Source: JALEFZ01 sp964564415
GTDB taxonomy: Bacteria; Bacteroidota; Bacteroidia; J057
Length of the DNA stretch: 64,000 nucleotides
Assembly (NCBI GenBank): GCA_964564415.1
Contig: CAZMAV010000020.1
Span: forward strand, 1-64,000
Reading direction: 5' to 3'
The position numbers were made by a program, and so were the translations under genes. The stretch's first letter is position 1. Every line of letters starts with the position of its first letter. The notes under the pieces were generated by a model. It was not told the origin of the DNA. It made no database searches and was given only the letters and a program-made list of their open reading frames with translations. Shown piece after piece: positions 43,538 through 51,376 of the stretch.

Positions 43538-44139
43538 TTTCGCTCCGCCATGAGTTTGTGAATGTACTTGCCCAGTACGTCAAATTCAAGGTTGACCTTG
43601 TCACCTACCTTGAGGGAGTGAAAATTAGTGTGCTCATACGTGTAGGGAATAATGGTGATGGTAAAGTAATCCTTACCGGCCTCCACCACCGTAAGGCTGA
43701 CCCCATTGATGGTGACAGAGCCCTTGTCCACCAGGAGATGCGAAAAAGAAGTATCGAAGCCAAAGCGGTACATCCAGGAACCATCTACTTCCCTTACTTC
43801 CTCTACCTCTCCTACACTATCCACATGACCCTGGACAAAATGGCCATCCAAGCGGTCTCCCACCTGCATGCAAAGTTCGAGGTTGACCTTATCCCCGGGC
43901 TTCCACCGGGCAAGATTGGTTTTCTTAAGGGTTTCATCCACCGCCGTAACTTGGTACAAGGCCTTGTGATCAGACTCCTGCTTTACATCTGTTACTGTCA
44001 GGCAAACACCATTATGTGAAATGCTCTGATCCTCGTGAATGGCCTCGTCAAAAGGAGCCTCCAGCGCAAAGTTACGGTTGCTGCCTGCTTCTTTTATCTC
44101 TTTTACCTCTCCCAGGTATTTGATGATTCCGGTAAACAT
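43534..44139 (-). CDS. ribE: Riboflavin synthase alpha chain
   Basis: 201 residues of trimeric riboflavin synthase, which dismutates two lumazine molecules into riboflavin. It starts at M-F-T-G-I-I, the family N-terminus; a 25-residue upstream extension was rejected. The two homologous barrels are visible: SISHNGVCLTVTDV with LDGHFVQGHVDSVGEV, then VTINGVSLTVVEA with TLIPYTYEHTNF-type sequence (here ITIIPYTYEHTNFHSL). I saw no RFN/FMN riboswitch in the 272 nt upstream. Its ATGA overlap with the Rieske gene makes a two-gene operon. Confidence 0.95.
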   Translation of the reverse strand: MFTGIIKYLGEVKEIKEAGSNRNFALEAPFDEAIHEDQSISHNGVCLTVTDVKQESDHKALYQVTAVDETLKKTNLARWKPGDKVNLELCMQVGDRLDGHFVQGHVDSVGEVEEVREVDGSWMYRFGFDTSFSHLLVDKGSVTINGVSLTVVEAGKDYFTITIIPYTYEHTNFHSLKVGDKVNLEFDVLGKYIHKLMAERK

Positions 44140-44349
44140 ATCGTCCTGTTGATTTTCTCTCTTAAATTGATAGATCGGGTTATTAACTCTTTTGCAGAAA
44201 AGAGACATTGCCACAAATTGCTGGCTAAAGCACAGCTAAGGTTGATCACAATGATTTGCTTTCAAGTCCAAGCCTGCTAAGGGTTTTTATCGCCAAATAG
44301 ATTCATGATAACCATCAATTAACCTAAAAAAGCTAAAGAAGTTTTATGG

Positions 44350-44392
44350 AAAAAGGGCCGAAAGAGCTTTTGTAGCTTCCTCGGCCCCTTTT
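44350..44392 (-). terminator. Terminator of the type B T9SS gene
   Basis: On the minus strand GGGGCCGA, an AGCT/AGCT inner pair, TTCGGCCC and a TTTTT run form a typical intrinsic terminator 19 nt after the stop. Confidence 0.75.
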
Positions 44393-44411
44393 CGAGTCAG
44401 GTTTCCTTGTT

Positions 44412-47297
44412 CTACCTCAGTAGGGTCAGAAAACCTCTTACTTCCTTCCTCACATTCCCCAGAATACCCAATTCCTCATATTCCAGGTAGTAGAAATAAG
44501 TTCCCTCGGAAGCCTCGCGCCCGTCATCGGTGATTCCATCCCAAAGCTGAGCAAATGAACCATTTCCCCTGCTCACCGGTCTGCCCCAGCGGTCCAATAT
44601 ATTGACCTGGACCAGAGAAACATCCCTGAATTCGATGGGAATCCAAAAATCATTGAAACCATCACCATTGGGAGTGAAGACATTGGGAAGGATCAATTTG
44701 GGACAAAAATCTACACAGTTTCCTACCCCGGGTTCCGACTCATTGCCCGCCGAATCGGTAACACTTACCGTAAAACAGCCCACCAGGTCTTCACCGGGGA
44801 TGAAATCCTGCAAGACTGTATCCCTTCCAAAAGAGGGATAAGGCAAACGTAGAATCTCCTGGTAGGGATCTTCAGGTGAGGACTTGTAGAAAATCGAAAT
44901 AAATTCTGCATCATCGTCGCAGCCCAGGCTGGGCTTTGTGATCGTCAGTTCCGCCAATTCGTTGAGGCACTGGTTGGAAAGGCTCAGGTCGGGATTGCAG
45001 GGGGCTTCGTCATCTACAGCCCGGTCGCAGCTGATCTGCGAGTCATTAAACAAAGGAGAGGGAATTCCCAGGGTATTGTGGCTTCCCCTGGACCGAATGA
45101 AGTAACAGTACTCCACATCGGTTTGCAGGGCAGTATCTCGGTAGCTGTGCATATTGCTGCCTGTACCTGCCAGAGAATCCACCACCTCAAAAGGAGCTCC
45201 ATTTGCCGAGCGGAAGATGAAGTAAAGGTCATTTTCCCAAGGGACTTCCTCGGTCCATTCCAGGAAAATATCCTCATTCGAACCTCCACGGGTATCCAGG
45301 AAAATACTGGAACCTATGTGCCTGCCCTTGTTCAAGTTAATGGGAAGCCCGGCAGCGTCAAAGACCTCTACCCGGTAATTGTAGTTTCTGACCTCAGTAT
45401 CCAGGGCCTCATCCAAAAAGCTTTGCTGACTAAAGGGTAGCTCGGCGATCTCGATGGCCGGAAATGAATTGTTGTTGGCCCGAAAAAGTTTGTAGATGTA
45501 GGGAGCCGGAAAAAGGGTGTCGATCTCAGGCTCTGTCCATCCTACCAGAATTTGCCCGGTAGCAGTAGAGGTCTCCTCCACATCAGTCCGGGTCAGAAAA
45601 ATCTCTGAATTTTCTATTTCTACACAACCACTCTCAGCACAGGACTCCAACTTGGGTACCTGGGGCTGTATGGGGTCTGCATAGATTGCCGTGATGGCAT
45701 AACAAATCTGATCTCCGTAGCCCCCTTCAACATCAGAGAGAGAGTCCAGGTAAGTGATATTTTCCCAACCTTCATTGATATGGATCAATTCAAACCCTGC
45801 GTCTTCAGGGCTTACCTCACAGCAAACTGTATCCTGGTCAAAATTTTGCCCGTCTATCTTTCGATAAATAAAATACCCCAATACAAGCTCACTACAAGGG
45901 GTGGGCATCCAACTCAAACTCACCGAGCGGGGTCCTTTTTCCACCATCAGTCCTTCGGGGGGGGGAGGAACTACCTTGATCTGCACCGTCTTATTATCAG
46001 TCAGGGTGGTGAGGCTATTGTCCTGTATGGAATAGATAAAATTGTCATTGGCAAAAAAGTCCACCTGATAAATCTGCGAACGGATCATGTCGCAGGTGGT
46101 ATTCCACCTTATCACTCCCTTGATGGTATCTACCGGGGTAATATCTCCATTAAAGGTAGAGGTGGGCAAGCTGTTAAAGCGATTGATTTCGCCAAAGAGG
46201 GGATCGATCACCACGCCTTCCAGGGTGGCGGGAGGACTCAGTGAGAAGGGGCCATTGTTGCCCAAGGCTCCATTGTTAAGGCTGAGGTAAAGGCTATCGG
46301 TAGAATCGGGATCATAGGCCAAAAAGGGAAACTCTAGTGATTCGCCTGCAAAGATACAGGTATCGGTTAGGGTCTCAATGACCGGGGGATTATTTTCACA
46401 ATCATTGACAAAAACGGCCATGTCCCGCTGGACAAAACCCAAAAACAGGCCGTCCCGGTATTCTTCCACTACATAGCTAATATTATAGACCCCTACCTGA
46501 TTGGGAACCAGCCAGGTGATAAGGCCGGTTACAGAATCCTGGACCAGAGGTCCATTGGAGGGAAAAGTGGCCTGATCATCCGGAAAGGTATAGCAGACCG
46601 GACGGGGATTGGTCTGAGAGTTAAAGGACTGGGTATCGTCAAAATCCTCTGAGGGTACAAGATAATAAACAAGCGAGTCTCCATCCCGGTCGAAACCTCC
46701 GGGGTTGTGGCTCCAGGGCTTACCGACACAGGCATCGTAGATGGGGTCGTTGAGAAAGACTGGCGAACTGTTGGACCCCAGGATGGGATTGTAGATAAAT
46801 CGGGTGACCACCGTAAAGGCCTTCTCATTAGAACTACAGATGTTAGTTACATTGCTCAGGCGGGCAATATCAAAATAGTGAAGGTAGTACTCTCCAGGTC
46901 CTGGAAAGATGTAGTCCACCTTGTAGATGTTTCGCTTAATGGCTCCTCTGACCTCCTCTCCTACCCGTGTTCCAGGCACATCACAATCCGGAAAATTTAT
47001 GGGCGCAAGGGGGCCATTGGACCTGGGAATATCGATCAGGTCGACGATGGGATTGAGGTTGAGTGCAGAATAAATCTGTATATCCGCCGCACAGCGATCC
47101 ACTCCTGCTTCCGAAGGATCGGAATAAGTAGTCAGGGTAATGGTGTAGGAATTGGGATTATTGGGATCGTTTCTCTCCAGGGTAATCTGTCCGGCGAGGT
47201 TATGGGTAGCTAGGCCTAACTGTGGAGCAAACAGGATCAACAAAAGCAAAGTTCCGCTGTAAAGGAGGCCCTTTGGGTTTATATAATTGATGAGCAT
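44412..47297 (-). CDS. Large secreted protein with gliding-motility (type B T9SS) C-terminal domain
   Basis: About 961 residues. The start at 47297 (MLINYINPKGLLYSGTLLLL) gives a signal sequence cleaved near LGLATHNLAG; the 109 residues upstream in frame look non-coding. Mature residues begin ATHNLAGQITLER, a block common to large Bacteroidota surface proteins. Ig-like and Fn3-like segments follow (PPEGLMVEKGPRSVSLSWMP, GQILVGWTEPEIDTLFPAPY, EDIFLEWTEEVPWENDLYFI). The C-terminus LPNVFTPNGDGFNDFWIPIE and VNILDRWGRPVSRGNGSFAQ and YFYYLEYEE is the CHU_C/type B sorting domain. It is probably attached to the cell surface and may serve adhesion. Confidence 0.85.
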   Translation of the reverse strand: MLINYINPKGLLYSGTLLLLILFAPQLGLATHNLAGQITLERNDPNNPNSYTITLTTYSDPSEAGVDRCAADIQIYSALNLNPIVDLIDIPRSNGPLAPINFPDCDVPGTRVGEEVRGAIKRNIYKVDYIFPGPGEYYLHYFDIARLSNVTNICSSNEKAFTVVTRFIYNPILGSNSSPVFLNDPIYDACVGKPWSHNPGGFDRDGDSLVYYLVPSEDFDDTQSFNSQTNPRPVCYTFPDDQATFPSNGPLVQDSVTGLITWLVPNQVGVYNISYVVEEYRDGLFLGFVQRDMAVFVNDCENNPPVIETLTDTCIFAGESLEFPFLAYDPDSTDSLYLSLNNGALGNNGPFSLSPPATLEGVVIDPLFGEINRFNSLPTSTFNGDITPVDTIKGVIRWNTTCDMIRSQIYQVDFFANDNFIYSIQDNSLTTLTDNKTVQIKVVPPPPEGLMVEKGPRSVSLSWMPTPCSELVLGYFIYRKIDGQNFDQDTVCCEVSPEDAGFELIHINEGWENITYLDSLSDVEGGYGDQICYAITAIYADPIQPQVPKLESCAESGCVEIENSEIFLTRTDVEETSTATGQILVGWTEPEIDTLFPAPYIYKLFRANNNSFPAIEIAELPFSQQSFLDEALDTEVRNYNYRVEVFDAAGLPINLNKGRHIGSSIFLDTRGGSNEDIFLEWTEEVPWENDLYFIFRSANGAPFEVVDSLAGTGSNMHSYRDTALQTDVEYCYFIRSRGSHNTLGIPSPLFNDSQISCDRAVDDEAPCNPDLSLSNQCLNELAELTITKPSLGCDDDAEFISIFYKSSPEDPYQEILRLPYPSFGRDTVLQDFIPGEDLVGCFTVSVTDSAGNESEPGVGNCVDFCPKLILPNVFTPNGDGFNDFWIPIEFRDVSLVQVNILDRWGRPVSRGNGSFAQLWDGITDDGREASEGTYFYYLEYEELGILGNVRKEVRGFLTLLR

Positions 47298-47660
47298 AAA
47301 GGGTCTTTCTTGTTTGGGTCTATCGAAAAGAAAATAAATAGTAAGGTAAAAAATTAAACTGAAAAACGATGCTAAACAATGATAAGTTTGGTACATAGTA
47401 AAGCTGCAAAGCATACGCAAAATACTGGGCTTAGGGTTGTCATTCTGCTTACAGGAATACTTTTTTGAAGGGCGGGGAAGATCAAAAAGGCCTTGAAGTT
47501 CCCCTGGGAATTGGCTATCAAGGAAGTGAGAAAAAATTATGGGAACAAAAGGCTGGATTTCAATGGTGAAAATGCTGGTCCTTTGTTGCATTTCTTTATA
47601 AAAAGACCGTAATTGCACAACCATTTTTCAGGACAGATTAGGCGAGATAAAAAATTTATA
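47298..47660. other. Control region between the T9SS gene and rplM
   Basis: 363 nt between divergent genes. The rplM leader has TTTG at 47582-47585 and a weak TAATTGCA at 47610-47617, not a good TAnnTTTG match. No leader hairpin that I can support was seen. Confidence 0.4.
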
Positions 47661-48116
47661 ATGTACGCTAATTCTTACAAGACAGTTTCTGCCAATATTG
47701 CCACAGCGGATAAGAAGTGGTTGATCGTAGATGTGCAGGGAATGGTACTGGGTCGGGCCGCCACCCAAATTGCTATGCTTCTCAGAGGCAAGCATAAGCC
47801 CCTATACACTCCCCATGCCGATTGTGGAGACAATGTTATTGTGCTCAATGCAGACAAGATAAGACTTACCGGAGGCAAGATGTGGCAGAAAGAATACCTT
47901 CGCCACACCGGGTATCCCGGGGGTCAGCGCTCCATGACTGCCCGTCAGATGATGGACAAGCACCCTACCAGAATGGTAGAAATGGCTGTGAGAGGTATGT
48001 TGCCCAAAAATCGCCTGGGAAGCAGGTTGTTTACCAACCTGAGGGTCTACGCAGGAGATCAGCATCCCCATGAGGCCCAGGAACCAAAAGTATTTGAACT
48101 TAATAAGCACAGATAA
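47661..48116 (+). CDS. rplM: 50S ribosomal protein L13
   Basis: 151 residues, starting MYANSYKTVSANIATADKKW; a 16-residue upstream extension lacks similarity. WLIVDVQGMVLGRAATQIAM, VIVLNADKIRLTGGKMWQKE and HPTRMVEMAVRGMLPKNRLG are L13 blocks. L13 is an early-assembling 50S protein. First gene of rplM-rpsI-rpsB. Confidence 0.97.
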   Translation: MYANSYKTVSANIATADKKWLIVDVQGMVLGRAATQIAMLLRGKHKPLYTPHADCGDNVIVLNADKIRLTGGKMWQKEYLRHTGYPGGQRSMTARQMMDKHPTRMVEMAVRGMLPKNRLGSRLFTNLRVYAGDQHPHEAQEPKVFELNKHR

Positions 48117-48144
48117 GTTATACACTTAACACTGGAAGATTCTC

Positions 48145-48534
48145 ATGAGTCAATCAATTAAAGTTGGAAGAAGAAAGCGAGCGGTAGCCCGCGTGATTTT
48201 GAAGCCCGGAAGCGGTGAGTTCACTATAAATGACAGAGAGCTTGCGACCTACTTCCCCGTCGACCTGCTTCAACTGAGGGTCAATGAGCCTTTTCAGGTC
48301 CTCGAACTCAATACTTCCGAGTTCGACATCAAAGCCAATGTAGATGGCGGTGGGATCAAAGGACAGGCAGAAGCAATTCGCCTGGGCATTTCCAGGGCCC
48401 TCGTCGAACTGAATGAGGAGTACAAAAGCCCCCTCAAAAGGGCGGGTCTCATGACCAGAGACTCTCGTAAGGTAGAGCGTAAGAAGTTTGGCCTGAAGAA
48501 AGCACGTAAAAGCGAGCAGTTCTCTAAGCGTTAA
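48145..48534 (+). CDS. rpsI: 30S ribosomal protein S9
   Basis: 129 residues. GRRKRAVARVILKPGSGEFT, GGGIKGQAEAIRLGISRALV and the basic tail ERKKFGLKKARKSEQFSKR, whose final Lys-Arg reaches the P-site tRNA, are diagnostic. It is 28 nt after rplM and 11 nt before rpsB, so one transcript is expected. Confidence 0.97.
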   Translation: MSQSIKVGRRKRAVARVILKPGSGEFTINDRELATYFPVDLLQLRVNEPFQVLELNTSEFDIKANVDGGGIKGQAEAIRLGISRALVELNEEYKSPLKRAGLMTRDSRKVERKKFGLKKARKSEQFSKR

Positions 48535-48545
48535 TCGAAGAAATT

Positions 48546-49319
48546 ATGGATCACCCTACATATCAAGATTTGTTGGAAGCTGGTGTTCACTTTGGACACC
48601 TTAAGAAAAAGTGGAATCCCAAAATGTCTCCATACATCTTTATGGAGCGTAATGGTATCCACATCATCGACCTGAACAAAACCCTTCGAATGCTCGACGA
48701 AGCTTCCAAGGTAACCAAGGCCCTAGCCTCTTCCGGAAGGAAGATACTTTTCGTCGCCACCAAGAAGCAGGCCAAAGAAATCGTCGAAAACGAAGCCCAG
48801 CGCATCAACATGCCCTTCGTTACCGAGCGATGGTTGGGAGGAATGCTGACCAATTTTGCTACTGTCCGTAAGTCCATTAAGCGGATGAAAAACATCGAGA
48901 AGATGAAGACGGACGGTACCTTCGAAAGGATCAATAAGAAAGAAAGGCTCATGTTTTCTCGTGAGCAGGAAAAACTTAACCGAGTGCTGGGAGGTATCTC
49001 CGAGCTTAACCGTCTGCCCTCTGCCCTCTTCATCGTCGATATCAAGAAAGAACACATCGCCATCTCCGAGGCTAGAAAGTTGAACATTCCTACCATCGCC
49101 ATGGTAGATACCAACTCTGACCCTACCCTGGTCGACTTTCCCATCCCTGCCAACGACGACGCTGCTAAGGCCGTGCAGTTGATCATCCGTACCATCGCTG
49201 ACTCCGTTTCCGAAGGACTGGAAGAGCGCAAAAAGCGCCGCGAAGAAGACAAGATCAAGAAAGAGGCTCAACGCCAGAAAACAGAAGAATCCAGCGAAGT
49301 AGTAGAAGCTGAAGCATAA
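48546..49319 (+). CDS. rpsB: 30S ribosomal protein S2
   Basis: 257 residues. LLEAGVHFGHLKKKWNPKMS, IHIIDLNKTLRMLDEA, ERWLGGMLTNFATVRKSIKR and IPTIAMVDTNSDPTLVDFPI are S2 blocks. The C-terminal tail is a long charged helix (EERKKRREEDKIKKEAQRQK, then TEESSEVVEAEA). The usual downstream tsf (EF-Ts) gene is absent; a terminator follows instead, and the next gene is on the opposite strand. Confidence 0.97.
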   Translation: MDHPTYQDLLEAGVHFGHLKKKWNPKMSPYIFMERNGIHIIDLNKTLRMLDEASKVTKALASSGRKILFVATKKQAKEIVENEAQRINMPFVTERWLGGMLTNFATVRKSIKRMKNIEKMKTDGTFERINKKERLMFSREQEKLNRVLGGISELNRLPSALFIVDIKKEHIAISEARKLNIPTIAMVDTNSDPTLVDFPIPANDDAAKAVQLIIRTIADSVSEGLEERKKRREEDKIKKEAQRQKTEESSEVVEAEA

Positions 49320-49343
49320 GGATTTTTTAAGAATAGAAGGAAA

Positions 49344-49371
49344 GCGAACCTAATATGGGTTCGTTTTTTTT
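49344..49371 (+). terminator. Terminator of the ribosomal protein operon
   Basis: GCGAACC and GGGTTCG arms around TAATAT, then eight T. Confidence 0.85.
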
Positions 49372-49471
49372 GCGCCAAGCAGATCTTAAAGACAACTGTA
49401 GAAAAAAATAATTAGCAGAAGCCAATAGCTTTTTCAGGTAAAACCCTGGCCCCTTTGAGCTAAATCTAGGC

Positions 49472-50359
49472 TTAGTCTATGGTCCGTCCTACCAGCCATA
49501 CGCTCGAAATAATGATTCCCATCCCCATCAATTGGGAAAGATTGACCACTTCTCCATCCCACAATCCCCATCCAAGGGCTACAATGGGGACCAAATAGGT
49601 AACCAAGGTAGCGAAAACGGGGCTGCTTATCTCGATCAACCAGGTAAAAATGAGGATGGCAATCACATTGGCAAAGAAAGCCAGGAAAAGAATTTCTCCC
49701 AAGGCCCACCGCCCTTCCGAACTTTCTAATCCCAGGATGAAGAAATCAGATTGCCAAACGTAGAAAGCTGCCAGGGGGAAAACGATCAAAAAAGCAATTG
49801 AACTGATCTGCACACTACTGAGGTCTGACAAGTTAAACTTGACAATATTTCCGGATAATCCAGTGCAGAGGGTAGCCAGAACTGCGATGAGGGCAAAGAG
49901 ATTTATCGCTCCAAGTTCATTGCCGGGGGCATAAAAAACCAGTATTAAAGTTCCTATCAGACCTATCAAAAGCCCCAAAAGTTGGATCGGTTTAAAGGTC
50001 TGCCGATAAAATACAAGGCCCAGGACAAGGGTCATCAAGGGGGTCAATGCGCTGAAGATCCCATTGAGGGAAGAGGTGATTTGGCTCTGGGCAAGCGCAT
50101 TCAAATAGGTAACACAGAGATTCGTGATGATGGCAAAAAAAATTAGGCTGCCCCACTTTTGACGGGGAATATTTTTGATTTCCCTGAGGGCAAAAGGAAG
50201 CAAAAAAATTGAAGCAAAAAACATGCGCCCGGCAATGACCTGCAAAGGAGTGAATACGACGAGTGCTTTTTTAAGTACAAGGTAGGAACTTCCCCATATA
50301 CCAGCCAAAGTGAATACCAGAATCCAGACCAGCGTCGGTGTAGGAATTAATTTTTTCAA
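49472..50359 (-). CDS. EamA/DMT-family exporter
   Basis: 295 residues with ten membrane segments as two EamA repeats. The first starts VWILVFTLAGIWGSSYLVLK and contains LNALAQSQITSSLNGIFSAL; the second starts LFALIAVLATLCTGLSGNIV and ends YLVPIVALGWGLWDGEVVNL. Family members export amino acids and other metabolites (RhaT/YdcZ-like layout); substrate unknown. It lies downstream of the ribosomal operon terminator and is convergent with it. Confidence 0.85.
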   Translation of the reverse strand: MKKLIPTPTLVWILVFTLAGIWGSSYLVLKKALVVFTPLQVIAGRMFFASIFLLPFALREIKNIPRQKWGSLIFFAIITNLCVTYLNALAQSQITSSLNGIFSALTPLMTLVLGLVFYRQTFKPIQLLGLLIGLIGTLILVFYAPGNELGAINLFALIAVLATLCTGLSGNIVKFNLSDLSSVQISSIAFLIVFPLAAFYVWQSDFFILGLESSEGRWALGEILFLAFFANVIAILIFTWLIEISSPVFATLVTYLVPIVALGWGLWDGEVVNLSQLMGMGIIISSVWLVGRTID

Positions 50360-50546
50360 ACTTCTTCATGCTTTGAACAAGACTTGCAGGATATTTCGCC
50401 AGTGATTGTCCAATTTTATCGTTTAACTTCCTAGACAATCATAAGGATTTTTTTTATAATTCTACCTATCGTAATAAAAGCCTGGCCCTTGAGATGAAGT
50501 AGCAGGGCTTAGAAAGGGAAGCAAATACAATGAAGTCCTTATTTTT

Positions 50547-50593
50547 TACACAAAATTCAGTGGGAGTTGACACGGTTATTCGAATTTTGTGTA
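50547..50593. promoter_or_regulatory. Perfect 12-bp inverted repeat ahead of the mini-T9SS gene
   Basis: TACACAAAATTC (50547-50558) and GAATTTTGTGTA (50582-50593) are exact reverse complements with a 23-nt spacer. The spacer contains TTGACA. It lies 58 nt before the ATG at 50652. It may be an operator or a long hairpin in the leader. Confidence 0.55.
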
Positions 50594-50651
50594 GCTATGC
50601 AACATAATGGCACTAAAATGGGTATATTATACATCGCAAAGACCCACTGAA

Positions 50652-50999
50652 ATGAAAAGAAAACTTTTACTATCTATATTTTTTGTTTTTACCTTTGGCT
50701 TCTCCTTCGCTAGAGCAAGTTATCCTGTATCCGATTGGGACAGGGAAATTGCACTTGGTGTTTCTGTATCCATTTACCCTAATCCCTCTACTGGCCTTGC
50801 CTACCTGGAAATCGAAACTGAGGAAAATAAGAGCTACAAGGTTAAGGTCGTGAACCTCATCGGACAAGAGATCATCGCTCAGGAGGTAGAAAGCAATCAA
50901 AAATTTCAAATGGATCTCAGGAGCGTGCCCGCTGGCGTCTACTTCGTGCAGATCGAAAGAGGAGAAGAAAAAGTAACCAAGAGACTGATCATCCGATAA
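50652..50999 (+). CDS. Minimal T9SS type A protein, almost only a sorting domain
   Basis: 115 residues. I chose ATG at 50652 because MKRKLLLSIFFVFTFGFSFA is a clean signal peptide; 15 residues in frame upstream are not. Only about 20 residues separate the cleavage site from the sorting domain VSVSIYPNPSTGLAYLEIE, VKVVNLIGQEIIAQEVE and PAGVYFVQIERGEEKVTKRL-IIR. A T9SS substrate with no cargo module is unusual. It might be a decoy or a carrier of a modified terminus, or the rest of a shortened cargo gene. The gene is intact with its own terminator and leader dyad, which argues against simple decay. Confidence 0.7.
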   Translation: MKRKLLLSIFFVFTFGFSFARASYPVSDWDREIALGVSVSIYPNPSTGLAYLEIETEENKSYKVKVVNLIGQEIIAQEVESNQKFQMDLRSVPAGVYFVQIERGEEKVTKRLIIR

Positions 51000-51020
51000 G
51001 TCGGTACATAATACATTTTG

Positions 51021-51056
51021 AAAGCTGTCATTTTTATCAAAAAATGACAGCTTTTC
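51021..51056. terminator. Bidirectional terminator
   Basis: AAAGCTGTCATTTTT and AAAAATGACAGCTTT arms around a tiny loop, T-rich on both strands. It serves the mini-T9SS gene and the convergent zinc-finger gene. Confidence 0.85.
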
Positions 51057-51063
51057 TATGTTT

Positions 51064-51339
51064 TTATGTATAAGGAGTCAAAACCTTATCAATGTAGCAC
51101 CAGGCCCATTTTTCTCCCTCTTCAGCTGAGATGACGGCCGGAAGCCCCTCCTTCTTGAAGTGCTGGGTGGCATGTCGATTGGGAGAAGAATCGCAGCAAA
51201 GTACCGACCCACATTCGAGGCATTTTCGCAAATGTGCCCATGTACCTCCGGTTTTGGCACATTCTTGACAGACGTTCTCTTCCTCTGAAACGGGCAGCAA
51301 AGTAGCTGCTCCTATATGTTCGCAACTGGGTTTGCTCAT
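51064..51339 (-). CDS. UBP-type zinc finger protein
   Basis: 91 residues. Cys and His residues are spaced as in the UBP (ubiquitin carboxyl-terminal hydrolase) zinc finger: C-E-H near the start, then NVCQECAKTGGTWAHLRKCL, ECGSVLCCDSSPNRHATQHF. The start at 51339 (MSKPSCEHIG) is used; 30 upstream residues lie in the gap to the oxidoreductase gene. In bacteria such small proteins are often next to thioredoxin-reductase-like enzymes, as here (37 nt from the preceding gene on the same strand). In eukaryotes the domain binds the ubiquitin C-terminus; the bacterial ligand is unknown. Confidence 0.8.
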   Translation of the reverse strand: MSKPSCEHIGAATLLPVSEEENVCQECAKTGGTWAHLRKCLECGSVLCCDSSPNRHATQHFKKEGLPAVISAEEGEKWAWCYIDKVLTPYT

Positions 51340-51376
51340 TTTCTTAAAATTATGTTGATAAAACGATGCTTGAAGA

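Noticed and set aside
44221..44282. Possible diverged copy of the stem-loop repeat (GGCTAAAGCAC start, GGTTGAT)
   Set aside because: The right arm does not pair well and it is not behind a gene in the family orientation; it lies in the ribE leader.
44140..44411. FMN riboswitch ahead of ribE
   Set aside because: Looked for the RFN conserved blocks in the leader and found none.
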